Below are positions 1 to 10,546 of a DNA stretch of 19,674 nt, in pieces (the stretch's first letter is position 1; the number at the start of each line of letters is the position of its first letter). The position numbers and the translations under genes are program-made. Under the pieces are notes generated by a model. It was not told the DNA's origin, ran no database searches, and saw only the letters and a program-made list of their open reading frames with translations. Source of the DNA: Cristatella mucedo (taxonomy: Eukaryota; Bryozoa; Phylactolaemata; Cristatellidae); assembly GCA_009760855.2 (NCBI GenBank), contig WPIO01000609.1:1-19674 (forward strand), read 5' to 3'.

Positions 1-2374
1 AGTTCGCACCAGATCGCGGAATGTGTAGAAATTTCAAATCTGCATGTCGGAGCGTGCGCTGACTGGCAGCAGAGTGCTGCACTATGTTTAAAGCATTTCG
101 CACGTGAATAAACACGTTTCGCACGAGTTCGCACCAGATCGCGGAATATGTAGAAACTTCAAATCTGCATGTCGGAGCGTGCGCTGACTGGCAGCAGAGT
201 GCTGCACCATGTTTAAAGCATTTCGCACGTAAATAACACGTTTCGCACGAGTTCGCACCAGATCGCGGAATATGTGTAGAAACTTCAAATCTGCATGTCG
301 GAGCGTGCGCTGACTGGCAGCAGAGTGCTGCACCATGTTTAAAGCATTTCGCACGTAAATAACACGTTTCGCACGAGTTCGCACCAGATCGCGGAATATG
401 TAGAAACTTCAAATCTGCATGTCGGAGCGTGCGCTGACTGGCAGCAGAGTGCGGCACCATGTTTAAAGCATTTCGCACGTAAATAACACGTTTCGCACGA
501 GTTCGCACCAGATCGCGGAATGTGTAGAAACTTCAAATCTGCATGTCGGAGCGTGCGCTGACTGGCAGCAGAGTGCTGCACCATGTTTAAAAGCATTTCG
601 CACGTAAATAACACGTTTCGCACGAGTTCGCACCAGATCGCGGAATGTGTAGAAACTTCAAATCTGCATGTCGGAGCGTGCGCTGACTGGCAGCAGAGTG
701 CTGCACCATGTTTAAAGCATTTTCGCACGTAAATAACACGTTTCGCACTAGTTCGCACCAGATCGCGGAATGTGTAAAACTTCAAATCTGCATGTCGGAG
801 CGTGTGCGCTGACTGGCAGCAGAGTGCTGCACCATGTTTAAAGCATTTCGCACGTAAATAACACGTTTCGCACGAGTTCGCACCAGATCGCGGAATATGT
901 AGAAACTTCAAATCTGCATGTCGGAGCGTGCGCTGACTGGCAGCAGAGTGCTGCACCATGTTTAAAGCATTTCGCACGTAAATAACACGTTTCGCACGAG
1001 TTCGCACCAGATCGCGGAATGTGTAGAAACTTCAAATCTGCATGTCGGAGCGTGCGCTGACTGGCAGCAGAGTGCTGCAACCATGTTTAAAGCATTTCGC
1101 ACGTAAATAACACGTTTTCGCACGAGTTCGCACCAGATCGCGGAATATGTAGAAACTTCAAATCTGCATGTCGGAGCGTGCGCTGACTGGCAGCAGAGTG
1201 CTGCACCACTTTTAGAGCATTTCGCACGTAAATAACACGTTTCGCACGAGTTCGCACCAGATCGCGGAATGTGTAGAAACTTCAAATCTGCATGTCGGAG
1301 CGTGCGCTGACTGGCAGCAGAGTGCTGCACCATGTTTAAAGCATTTCGCACGTAAATAACACGTTTCGCACGAGTTCGCACCAGATCGCGGAATATGTGT
1401 AGAAACTTCAAATCTGCATGTCGGAGCGTGCGCTGACTGGCAGCAGAGTGCTGCACCATGTTTAAAGCATTTCGCACGTAAATAACACGTTTCGCACGAG
1501 TTCGCACCAGATCGCGGAATATGTAGAAACTTCAAATCTGCATGTCGGAGCGTGCGCTGACTGGCAGCAGAGTGCTGCACCATGTTTAAAGCATTTCGCA
1601 CGTAAATAACACGTTTCGCACGAGTTCGCACCAGATCGCGGAATATGTAGAAACTTCAAATCTGCATGTCGGAGCGTGCGCTGACTGGCAGCAGAGTGCT
1701 GCACCATGTTTAAAGCATTTCGCACGTAAATAACACGTTTCGCACGAGTTCGCACCAGATCGCGGAATGTGTAGAAACTTCAAATCTGCATGTCGGAGCG
1801 TGCGCTGACTGGCAGCAGAGTGCTGCACCATGTTTTAAAGCATTTCGCACGTAAATAACACGTTTCGCACGAGTTCGCACCAGATCGCGGAATGTGTAGA
1901 AACTTCAAATCTGCATGTCGGAGCGTGCGCTGACTGGCAGCAGAGTGCTGCACCATGTTTAAAGCATTTCGCACGTAAATAACACGTTTCGCACGAGTTC
2001 GCACCAGATCGCGGAATGTGTAGAAACTTCAAATCTGCATGTCGGAGCGTGCGCTGACTGGCAGCAGAGTGCTGCACCATATGTTTTTAAAGCATTTCGC
2101 ACGTAAATAACACGTTTCGCACGAGTTCGCACCAGATCGCGGAATATGTAGAAACTTCAAATCTGCATGTCGGAGCGTGCGCTGACTGGCAGCAGAGTGC
2201 TGCCCCATGTTTAACGCATTTCGCACGTAAAATAACACGTTTCGCACGAGTTCGCACCAGATCGCGGAATATGTAGAAACTTCAAATCTGCATGTCGGAG
2301 CGTGCGCTGACTGGCAGCAGAGTGCTGCACCATGTTTTTAAAGCATTTCGCACGTAAATAACACGTTTCGCACG
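1..2374. repeat. Indel-rich left part of the array (units 1-19)
   Basis: Eleven of these 19 units are not 124 bp long: units 1, 3, 5, 6, 7, 9, 12, 15, 17, 18 and 19, with lengths of 125 to 128 bp. Most changes are extra bases in short homopolymers (TTTAAAAG near 590, CATTTTCGC near 720, TTTTTAAAG near 2335, GTAAAATAAC near 2229). Others are dinucleotide gains (ATATGTGT in units 3 and 12, GTGTGCGC near 802) or a 4-base gain near 2080 (CCATATGTTTTTAAAG). Substitutions are few by comparison. Unit 1 is the most atypical: it has ATTTCAAATC, GCACTATG and an extra A, and it gains a CACGTG palindrome near 102-107. The pattern fits slippage near an array edge or lower consensus quality near a contig end. 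Confidence 0.85.
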
Positions 2375-4488
2375 AGTTCGCACCAGATCGCGGAATATGT
2401 AGAAACTTCAAATCTGCATGTCGGAGCGTGCGCTGACTGGCAGCAGAGTTCTGCACCATGTTTAAAGCATTTCGCACGTAAATAACACGTTTCGCACGAG
2501 TTCGCACCAGATCGCGGAATGTGTAGAAACTTCAAATCTGCATGTCGGAGCGTGCGCTGACTGGCAGCAGAGTGCTGCACCATGTTTTGAGCATTTCGCA
2601 CGTAAATAACACGTTTCGCACGAGTTCGCACCAGATCGCGGAATATGTAGAAACTTCAAATCTGCATGTCGGAGCGTGCGCTGACTGGCAGCAGAGTGCT
2701 GCACCATGTTTAAAGCATTTCGCACGTAAATAACACGTTTCGCACGAGTTCGCACCAGATCGCGGAATGTGTAGAAACTTCAAATCTGCATGTCGGAGCG
2801 TGCGCTGACTGGCAGCAGAGTGCTGCACCATGTTTAAAGCATTTCGCACGTAAATAACACGTTTCGCACGAGTTCGCACCAGATCGCGGAATATGTAGAA
2901 ACTTCAAATCTGCATGTCGGAGCGTGCGCTGACTGGCAGCAGAGTGCTGCACCATGTTTAAAGCATTTCGCACGTAAATAACACGTTTCGCACGAGTTCG
3001 CACCAGATCGCGGAATATGTAGAAACTTCAAATCTGCATGTCGGAGCGTGCTCTGCTGACTGGCAGCAGAGTGCTGCACCATGTTTAAAGCATTTCGCAC
3101 GTAAATAACACGTTTCGCACGAGTTCGCACCAGATCGCGGAATATGTAGAAACTTCAAATCTGCATGTCGGAGCGTGCGCTGACTGGCAGCAGAGTGCTG
3201 CACCATGTTTAAAGCATTTCGCACGTAAATAACACGTTTCGCACGAGTTCGCACCAGATCGCGGAATATGTAGAAACTTCAAATCTGCATGTCGGAGCGT
3301 GCGCTGACTGGCAGCAGAGTGCTGCACCATGTTTAAAGCATTTCGCACGTAAATAACACGTTTCGCACGAGTTCGCACCAGATCGCGGAATATGTAGAAA
3401 CTTCAAATCTGCATGTCGGAGCGTGCGCTGACTGGCAGCAGAGTGCTGCACCATGTTTAAAGCATTTCGCACGTAAATAACACGTTTCGCACGAGTTCGC
3501 ACCAGATCGCGGAATATGTAGAAACTTCAAATCTGCATGTCGGAGCGTGCGCTGACTGGCAGCAGAGTTCTGCACCATGTTTAAAGCATTTCGCACGTAA
3601 ATAACACGTTTTAAACGATTTCGCACCAGATCGCGGAATATGTAGAAACTTCAAATCTGCATGTCGGAGCGTGCGCTGACTGGCAGCAGAGTGCTGCACC
3701 ATGTTTAAAGCATTTCGCACGTAAATAACACGTTTCGCACGAGTTCGCACCAGATCGCGGAATGTGTAGAAACTTCAAATCTGCATGTCGGAGCGTGCGC
3801 TGACTGGCAGCAGAGTGCTGCACCATGTTTAAAGCATTTCGCACGTAAATAACACGTTTCGCACGAGTTCGCACCAGATCGCGGAATGTGTAGAAACTTC
3901 AAATCTGCATGTCGGAGCGTGCGCTGACTGGCAGCAGAGTGCTGCACCATGTTTAAAGCATTTCGCACGTAAATAACACGTTTCGCACGAGTTCGCACCA
4001 GATCGCGGAATGTGTAGAAACTTCAAATCTGCATGTCGGAGCGTGCGCTGACTGGCAGCAGAGTGCTGCACCATGTTTAAAGCATTTCGCACGTAAATAA
4101 CACGTTTCGCACGAGTTCGCACCAGATCGCGGAATATGTAGAAACTTCAAATCTGCATGTCGGAGCGTGCGCGCTGACTGGCAGCAGAGTGCTGCACCAT
4201 GTTTAAAGCATTTCGCACGTAAATAACACGTTTCGCACGAGTTCGCACCAGATCGCGGAATATGTAGAAACTTCAAATCTGCATGTCGGAGCGTGCGCTG
4301 ACTGGCAGCAGAGTGCTGCACCATGTTTAAAGCATTTCGCACGTAAATAACACGTTTCGCACGAGTTCGCACCAGATCGCGGAATATGTAGAAACTTCAA
4401 ATCTGCATGTCGGAGCGTGCGCTGACTGGCAGCAGAGTGCTGCACCATGTTTAAAGCATTTCGCACGTAAATAACACGTTTTCGCACG
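2375..4488. repeat. Mixed satellite segment with a seven-unit A-type run (units 20-36)
   Basis: Units alternate between two common versions that differ at unit position 23 (AATGTGTAG, G type; AATATGTAG, A type). Units 24-30 (2871-3741) are seven A-type units in a row, consistent with a recent local amplification. Unit 25 has a 3-bp gain (GTGCTCTGCTGAC near 3050) and unit 34 a 2-bp gain (GTGCGCGCTG near 4170). Unit 29 (3494-3617) carries a linked haplotype, GAGTTCTGC plus ACGTTTTAAACG, that recurs about 5.7 kb downstream in unit 75. Confidence 0.85.
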
Positions 4489-4507
4489 AGTTCGCACCAG
4501 ATCGCGG

Positions 4508-4520
4508 AATGTGTAGAAAC
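4508..4520. repeat. Hypervariable window of the unit (positions 20-32), shown in unit 37
   Basis: Almost all recurrent variation in the array falls in this 13-base interval. The consensus is AATGTGTAGAAAC, with the common alternative AATATGTAGAAAC. Other versions include GTGTAAAAAC (units 58, 73, 102), ATATGTAAAAAC (45, 71, 75), ATATGTAAACAC (61, 98), TACGTAAACAC (112), GTGTTTAAAC (97, 111), ATATGAAGAAAC (67, 108, 117), ATATAAAGAAAC (76), AATTGTAAGAAC (80), ATTATGAAAC (110), AAAGTGGAGAAAC (131) and ATATGTGTAGAAAC (3, 12). The flanking CGCGG and TTCAAATC are nearly invariant. Confidence 0.8.
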
Positions 4521-4553
4521 TTCAAATCTGCATGTCGGAGCGTGCGCTGACTG

Positions 4554-4568
4554 GCAGCAGAGTGCTGC
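4554..4568. repeat. Hairpin-forming dyad of the unit (positions 66-80), shown in unit 37
   Basis: GCAGCA, a 3-base loop GAG, then TGCTGC form a perfect 6-bp inverted repeat, and the element recurs in almost every unit. It could extrude as a small hairpin or cruciform. Several larger indels of the array lie in it or beside it: +CAG in unit 70, +CTG in units 58 and 103, a TTCTG duplication in unit 107, and the 3' end of the 47-bp deletion in unit 151. The recurrent GAGTTCTGC variant (units 20, 29, 66, 75, 107, 109, 110) breaks one stem pair. Confidence 0.8.
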
Positions 4569-4585
4569 ACCATGTTTAAAGCATT

Positions 4586-4635
4586 TCGCACGTAAATAAC
4601 ACGTTTCGCACGAGTTCGCACCAGATCGCGGAATG
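4586..4635. repeat. 10-bp subrepeat inside the unit, shown across units 37-38
   Basis: Five consecutive decamers can be laid out from unit position 98 through position 23 of the next unit: TCGCACGTAA, ATAACACGTT, TCGCACGAGT, TCGCACCAGA and TCGCGGAATG. Four of the five start with TCGC at exact 10- or 20-bp spacing; the second is degenerate. The 9-mer TTTCGCACG recurs at a spacing of 20 bp (positions 96 and 116). This suggests that about 40% of the unit descends from a shorter tandem repeat whose period is close to one helical turn. Confidence 0.75.
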
Positions 4636-7094
4636 TGTAGAAACTTCAAATCTGCATGTCGGAGCGTGCGCTGACTGGCAGCAGAGTGCTGCACCATGTT
4701 TAAAGCATTTCGCACGTAAATAACACGTTTCGCACGAGTTCGCACCAGATCGCGGAATGTGTAGAAACTTCAAATCTGCATGTCGGAGCGTGCGCTGACT
4801 GGCAGCAGAGTGCTGCACCATGTTTAAAGCATTTCGCACGTAAAAAACACGTTTCGCACGAGTTCGCACCAGATCGCGGAATGTGTAGAAACTTCAAATC
4901 TGCATGTCGGAGCGTGCGCTGACTGGCAGCAGAGTGCTGCACCATGTTTAAAGCATTTCGCACGTAAATAACACGTTTCGCACGAGTTCGCACCAGATCG
5001 CGGAATGTGTAGAAACTTCAAATCTGCATGTCGGAGCGTGCGCTGACTGGCAGCAGAGTGCTGCACCATGTTTAAAGCATTTCGCACGTAAATAACACGT
5101 TTCGCACGAGTTCGCACCAGATCGCGGAATGTGTAGAAACTTCAAATCTGCATGTCGGAGCGTGCGCTGACTGGCAGCAGAGTGCTGCACCATGTTTAAA
5201 GCATTTCGCACGTAAATAACACGTTTCGCACGAGTTCGCACCAGATCGCGGAATGTGTAGAAACTTCAAATCTGCATGTCGGAGCGTGCGCTGACTGGCA
5301 GCAGAGTGCTGCACCATGTTTAAAGCATTTCGCACGTAAATAACACGTTTCGCACGAGTTCGCACCAGATCGCGGAATGTGTAGAAACTTCAAATCTGCA
5401 TGTCGGAGCGTGCGCTGACTGGCAGCAGAGTGCTGCACCATGTTTAAAGCATTTCGCACGTAAATAACACGTTTCGCACGAGTTCGCACCAGATCGCGGA
5501 ATATGTAAAAACTTCAAATCTGCATGTCGGAGCGTGCGCTGACTGGCAGCAGAGTGCTGCACCATGTTTAAAGCATTTCGCACGTAAATAACACGTTTCG
5601 CACGAGTTCGCACCAGATCGCGGAATGTGTAGAAACTTCAAATCTGCATGTCGGAGCGTGCGCTGACTGGCAGCAGAGTGCTGCACCATGTTTAAAGCAT
5701 TTCGCACGTAAATAACACGTTTCGCACGAGTTCGCACCAGATCGCGGAATATGTAGAAACTTCAAATCTGCATGTCGGAGCGTGCGCTGACTGGCAGCAG
5801 AGTGCTGCACCATGTTTAAAGCATTTCGCACGTAAATAACACGTTTCGCACGAGTTCGCACCAGATCGCGGAATGTGTAGAAACTTCAAATCTGCATGTC
5901 GGAGCGTGCGCTGACTGGGCAGCAGAGTGCTGCACCATGTTTAAAGCATTTCGCACGTAAATAACACGTTTCGCACGAGTTCGCACCAGATCGCGGAATG
6001 TGTAGAAACTTCAAATCTGCATGTCGGAGCGTGCGCTGACTGGCAGCAGAGTGCTGCACCATGTTTAAAGCATTTCGCACGTAAATAACACGTTTCGCAC
6101 GAGTTCGCACCAGATCGCGGAATGTGTAGAAACTTCAAATCTGCATGTCGGAGCGTGCGCTGACTGGCAGCAGAGTGCTGCACCATGTTTAAAGCATTTC
6201 GCACGTAAATAACACGTTTCGCACGAGTTCGCACCAGATCGCGGAATATGTAGAAACTTCAAATCTGCATGTCGGAGCGTGCGCTGACTGGCAGCAGAGT
6301 GCTGCACCATGTTTAAAGCATTTCGCACGTAAATAACACGTTTCGCACGAGTTCGCACCAGATCGCGGAATGTGTAGAAACTTCAAATCTGCATGTCGGA
6401 GCGTGCGCTGACTGACAGCAGAGTGCTGCACCATGTTTAAAGCATTTCGCACGTAAATAACACGTTTCGCACGAGTTCGCACCAGATCGCGGAATATGTA
6501 GAAACTTCAAATCTGCATGTCGGAGCGTGCGCTGACTGGCAGCAGAGTGCTGCACCATGTTTAAAGCATTTCGCACGTAAATAACACGTTTTCGCACGAG
6601 TTCGCACCAGATCGCGGAATGTGTAGAAACTTCAAATCTGCATGTCGGAGCGTGCGCTGACTGGCAGCAGAGTGCTGCACCATGTTTAAAGCATTTCGCA
6701 CGTAAATAACACGTTTCGCACGAGTTCGCACCAGATCGCGGAATATGTAGAAACTTCAAATCTGCATGTCGGAGCGTGCGCTGACTGGCAGCAGAGTGCT
6801 GCACCATGTTTAAAGCATTTCGCACGTAAATAACACGTTTCGCACGAGTTCGCACCAGATCGCGGAATGTGTAGAAACTTCAAATCTGCATGTCGGAGCG
6901 TGCGCTGACTGGCAGCAGAGTGCTGCACCATGTTTAAAGCATTTCGCACGTAAATAACACGTTTCGCACGAGTTCGCACCAGATCGCGAAATGTAAAGTA
7001 ACTTCAAATCTGCATGTCGGAGCGTGCGCTGACTGGCAGCAGAGTGCTGCACCATGTTTAAAGCATTTCGCACGTAAATAACACGTTTCGCACG

Positions 7095-8337
7095 AGTTCG
7101 CACCAGATCGCGGAATGTGTAAAAACTTCAAATCTGCATGTCGGAGCGTGCGCTGACTGGCAGCAGAGTGCTGCTGCACCATGTTTAAAGCATTTCGCAC
7201 GTAAATAACACGTTTCGCACGAGTTCGCACCAGATCGCGGAATGTGTAGAAACTTCAAATCTGCATGTCGGAGCGTGCGCTGACTGGCAGCAGAGTGCTG
7301 CACCATGTTTAAAGCATTTCGCACGTAAATAACACGTTTCGCACGAGTTCGCACCAGATCGCGGAATGTGTAGAAACTTCAAATCTGCATGTCGGAGCGT
7401 GCGCTGACTGGCAGCAGAGTGCTGCACCATGTTTAAAGCATTTCGCACGTAAATAACACGTTTCGCACGAGTTCGCACCAGATCGCGGAATATGTAAACA
7501 CTTCAAATCTGCATGTCGGAGCGTGCGCTGACTGGCAGCAGAGTGCTGCACCATGTTTAAAGCATTTCGCACGTAAATAACACGTTTCGCACGAGTTCGC
7601 ACCAGATCGCGGAATGTGTAGAAACCCAAAATCTGCATGTCGGAGCGTGCGCTGACTGGCAGCAGAGTGCTGCACTATGTTTAAAGCATTTCGCACGTAA
7701 ATAACACGTTTCGCACGAGTTCGCACCAGATCGCGGAATGTGTAGAAACTTCAAATCTGCATGTCGGAGCGTGCGCTGACTGGCAGCAGAGTGCTGCACC
7801 ATGTTTAAAGCATTTCGCACGTAAATAACACGTTTCGCACGAGTTCGCACCAGATCGCGGAATATGTAGAAACTTCAAATCTGCATGTCGGAGCGTGCGC
7901 TGACTGGCAGCAGAGTGCTGCACCATGTTTAAAGCATTTCGCACGTAAATAACACGTTTCGCACGAGTTCGCACCAGATCGCGGAATATGTAGAAACTTC
8001 AAATCTGCATGTCGGAGCGTGCGCTGACTGGCAGCAGAGTGCTGCACCATGTTTAAAGCATTTCGCACGTAAATAACACGTTTCGCACGAGTTCGCACCA
8101 GATCGCGGAATATGTAGAAACTTCAAATCTGCATGTCGGAGCGTGCGCTGACTGGCAGCAGAGTTCTGCACCATGTTTAAAGCATTTCGCACGTAAATAA
8201 CACGTTTCGCACGAGTTCGCAGCAGATCGCGGAATATGAAGAAACTTCAAATCTGCATGTCGGAGCGTGCGCTGAAGTGCAGCAGAGTGCTGCACCATGT
8301 TTAAAGCATTTCGCACGTAAATAACACGTTTCGCACG
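7095..8337. repeat. Diverged block, first copy (units 58-67)
   Basis: In order this block carries: GTGTAAAAAC and a +CTG gain (unit 58, near 7170), two ordinary units, ATATGTAAACAC (61), GAAACCCAAAATC (62, near 7623), three ordinary units, GAGTTCTGC (66), then unit 67 with GCAGCAGATCGC, ATGAAGAAAC and GCTGAAGTGCAGC. The same landmarks appear in nearly the same order about 5.1-5.6 kb downstream, which indicates a segmental duplication or a remnant higher-order unit. Confidence 0.65.
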
Positions 8338-8585
8338 AGTTCGCACCAGATCGCGGAATGTGTAGAAACTTCAAATCTGCATGTCGGAGCGTGCGCTGAC
8401 TGGCAGCAGAGTGCTGCACCATGTTTAAAGCATTTCGCACGTAAATAACACGTTTCGCACGAGTTCGCACCAGATCGCGGAATATGTAGAAACTTCAAAT
8501 CTGCATGTCGGAGCGTGCGCTGACTGGCAGCAGAGTGCTGCACCATGTTTAAAGCATTTCGCACGTAAATAACACGTTTCGCACG

Positions 8586-8714
8586 AGTTCGCACCAGATC
8601 GCGCGGAATGTGTAGAAACTTCAAATCTGCATGTCGGAGCGTGCGCTGACTGGCAGCAGCAGAGTGCTGCACCATGTTTAAAGCATTTCGCACGTAAATA
8701 ACACGTTTCGCACG
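8586..8714. repeat. Expanded 129-bp unit (unit 70)
   Basis: This unit gained five bases in two places: +2 at GATCGCGCGG near 8603 and +3 at GGCAGCAGCAGAG near 8655. Both are exact duplications of the adjacent short motif (CG and CAG), as expected of replication slippage. The CAG gain lies in the left arm of the hairpin. Confidence 0.85.
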
Positions 8715-10327
8715 AGTTCGCACCAGATCGCGGAATATGTAAAAACTTCAAATCTGCATGTCGGAGCGTGCGCTGACTGGCAGCAGAGTGCTGCACCATG
8801 TTTAAAGCATTTCGCACGTAAATAACACGTTTCGCACGAGTTCGCACCAGATCGCGGAATGTGTAGAAACTTCAAATCTGCATGTCGGAGCGTGCGCTGA
8901 CTGGCAGCAGAGTGCTGCACCATGTTTAAAGCATTTCGCACGTAAATAACACGTTTCGCACGAGTTCGCACCAGATCGCGGAATGTGTAAAAACTTCAAA
9001 TCTGCATGTCGGAGCGTGCGCTGACTGGCAGCAGAGTGCTGCACCATGTTTAAAGCATTTCGCACGTAAATAACACGTTTCGCACGAGTTCGCACCAGAT
9101 CGCGGAATGTGTAGAAACTTCAAATCTGCATGTCGGAGCGTGCGCTGACTGGCAGCAGAGTGCTGCACCATGTTTAAAGCATTTCGCACGTAAATAACAC
9201 GTTTCGCACGAGTTCGCACCAGATCGCGGAATATGTAAAAACTTCAAATCTGCATGTCGGAGCGTGCGCTGACTGGCAGCAGAGTTCTGCACCATGTTTA
9301 AAGCATTTCGCACGTAAATAACACGTTTTAAACGAGTTCGCACCAGATCGCGGAATATAAAGAAACTTCAAATCTGCATGTCGGAGCGTGCGCTGACTGG
9401 CAGCAGAGTGCTGCACCATATTTAAAGCATTTCGCACGTAAATAACACGTTTCGCACGAGTTCGCACCAGATCGCGGAATGTGTAGAAACTTCAAATCTG
9501 CATGTCGGAGCGTGCGCTGACTGGCAGCAGAGTGCTGCACCATGTTTAAAGCATTTCGCACGTAAATAACACGTTTCGCACGAGTTCGCACCAGATCGCG
9601 GAATATGTAGAAACTTCAAATCTGCATGTCGGAGCGTGCGCTGACTGGCAGCAGAGTGCTGCACCATGTTTAAAGCATTTCGCACGTAAATAACACGTTT
9701 TCGCACGAGTTCGCACCAGATCGCGGAATGTGTAGAAACTTCAAATCTGCATGTCGGAGCGTGCGCTGACTGGCAGCAGAGTGCTGCACCATGTTTAAAG
9801 CATTTCGCACGTAAATAACACGTTTCGCACGAGTTCGCACCAGATCGCGGAAATTGTAAGAACGTCAAATCTGCATGTCGGAGCGTGCGCTGACTGGCAG
9901 CAGAGTGCTGCACCATGTTTAAAGCATTTCGCACGTAAATAACACGTTTCGCACGAGTTCGCACCAGATCGCGGAATGTGTAGAAACTTCAAATCTGCAT
10001 GTCGGAGCGTGCGCTGACTGGCAGCAGAGTGCTGCACCATGTTTAAAGCATTTCGCACGTAAATAACACGTTTCGCACGAGTTCGCACCAGATCGCGGAA
10101 TGTGTAGAAACTTCAAATCTGCATGTCGGAGCGTGCGCTGACTGGCAGCAGAGTGCTGCACCATGTTTAAAGCATTTCGCACGTAAATAACACGTTTCGC
10201 ACGAGTTCGCACCAGATCGCGGAATGTGTAGAAACTTCAAATCTGCATGTCGGAGCGTGCGCTGACTGGCAGCAGAGTGCTGCACCATGTTTAAAGCATT
10301 TCGCACGTAAATAACACGTTTCGCACT

Positions 10328-10451
10328 AGTTCGCACCAGATCGCGGAATGTGCAGAAACTTCAAATCTGCATGTCGGAGCGTGAGCTGACTGGCAGCAGA
10401 GTGCGGCACCATGTTTAAAGCATTTCGCACGTAAATAACACGTTTCGCACG
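10328..10451. repeat. Variant unit marking a haplotype (unit 84)
   Basis: This unit follows GCACTAG instead of GCACGAG and carries AATGTGCAG, GTGAGCTGAC and GTGCGGCACC. The last two, with an altered junction base before AGTT, recur in units 97 and 111. It is immediately followed by the 95-bp truncated unit, so it sits at a rearrangement point. Confidence 0.8.
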
Positions 10452-10546
10452 AGTTCGCACCAGATCGCGGAATGCCTGCGCTGACTGGCAGCAGAGTGCT
10501 GCACCATGTTTAAAGCATTTCGCACGTAAATAACACGTTTCGCACG
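10452..10546. repeat. Truncated 95-bp unit (unit 85)
   Basis: This unit runs normally to AATG (unit position 23), then reads CC, then resumes at TGCGCTGAC (position 55). Net loss is 29 bp, removing most of the hypervariable window and the TTCAAATCTGCATGTCGG segment. The two unmatched bases at the joint (10475-10476) are compatible with end-joining. The hairpin and the downstream half are intact. It also shifts the phase of everything downstream relative to a strict 124-bp ladder. Confidence 0.9.

Larger units (their letters stand above)
4489..4612. repeat. Reference satellite unit (unit 37)
   Basis: This unit matches the consensus and can serve as the coordinate frame. Unit positions: 3-9 TTCGCAC; 2-19 a region with limited resemblance to the CENP-B box; 20-32 the variable window; 51-60 AGCGTGCGCT, a 4-bp inverted repeat with a 2-base centre; 66-80 a perfect hairpin; 84-96 an imperfect dyad around TTTAAA (a DraI site, once per unit); 97-103 and 117-123 further TTCGCAC copies. 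On the minus strand the only stop codons lie opposite positions 34-36 and 88-90, both in one frame, which explains the long spurious open frames. The longest T run on the plus strand is three. Confidence 0.93.
4489..6970. repeat. Highly homogenised satellite segment (units 37-56)
   Basis: These 20 units are nearly identical apart from the position-23 G/A choice. Units 37-44 (4489-5480) are eight consecutive G-type units; the only difference I saw among them is a T-to-A change (GTAAAAAACAC) in unit 39 near 4845. Only units 48 (CTGGGCAGC, +1) and 53 (CGTTTTCGC, +1) depart from 124 bp, and unit 52 has one substitution (CTGACAGC). This is the best stretch for deriving a consensus. Near identity of adjacent copies is the expected product of recent unequal crossing-over or gene conversion. 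Confidence 0.88.

Noticed and set aside
98-112. CACGTG E-box in unit 1 as a regulatory site
   Set aside because: It arises from a single-base change in one atypical unit of a non-coding array, with no gene nearby.
2542-2733. Single plus-strand open frame of 63 codons
   Set aside because: It exists only because a local change in unit 21 (ATGTTTTGAGC) alters the usual stop pattern. The sequence is ordinary satellite and it does not recur.
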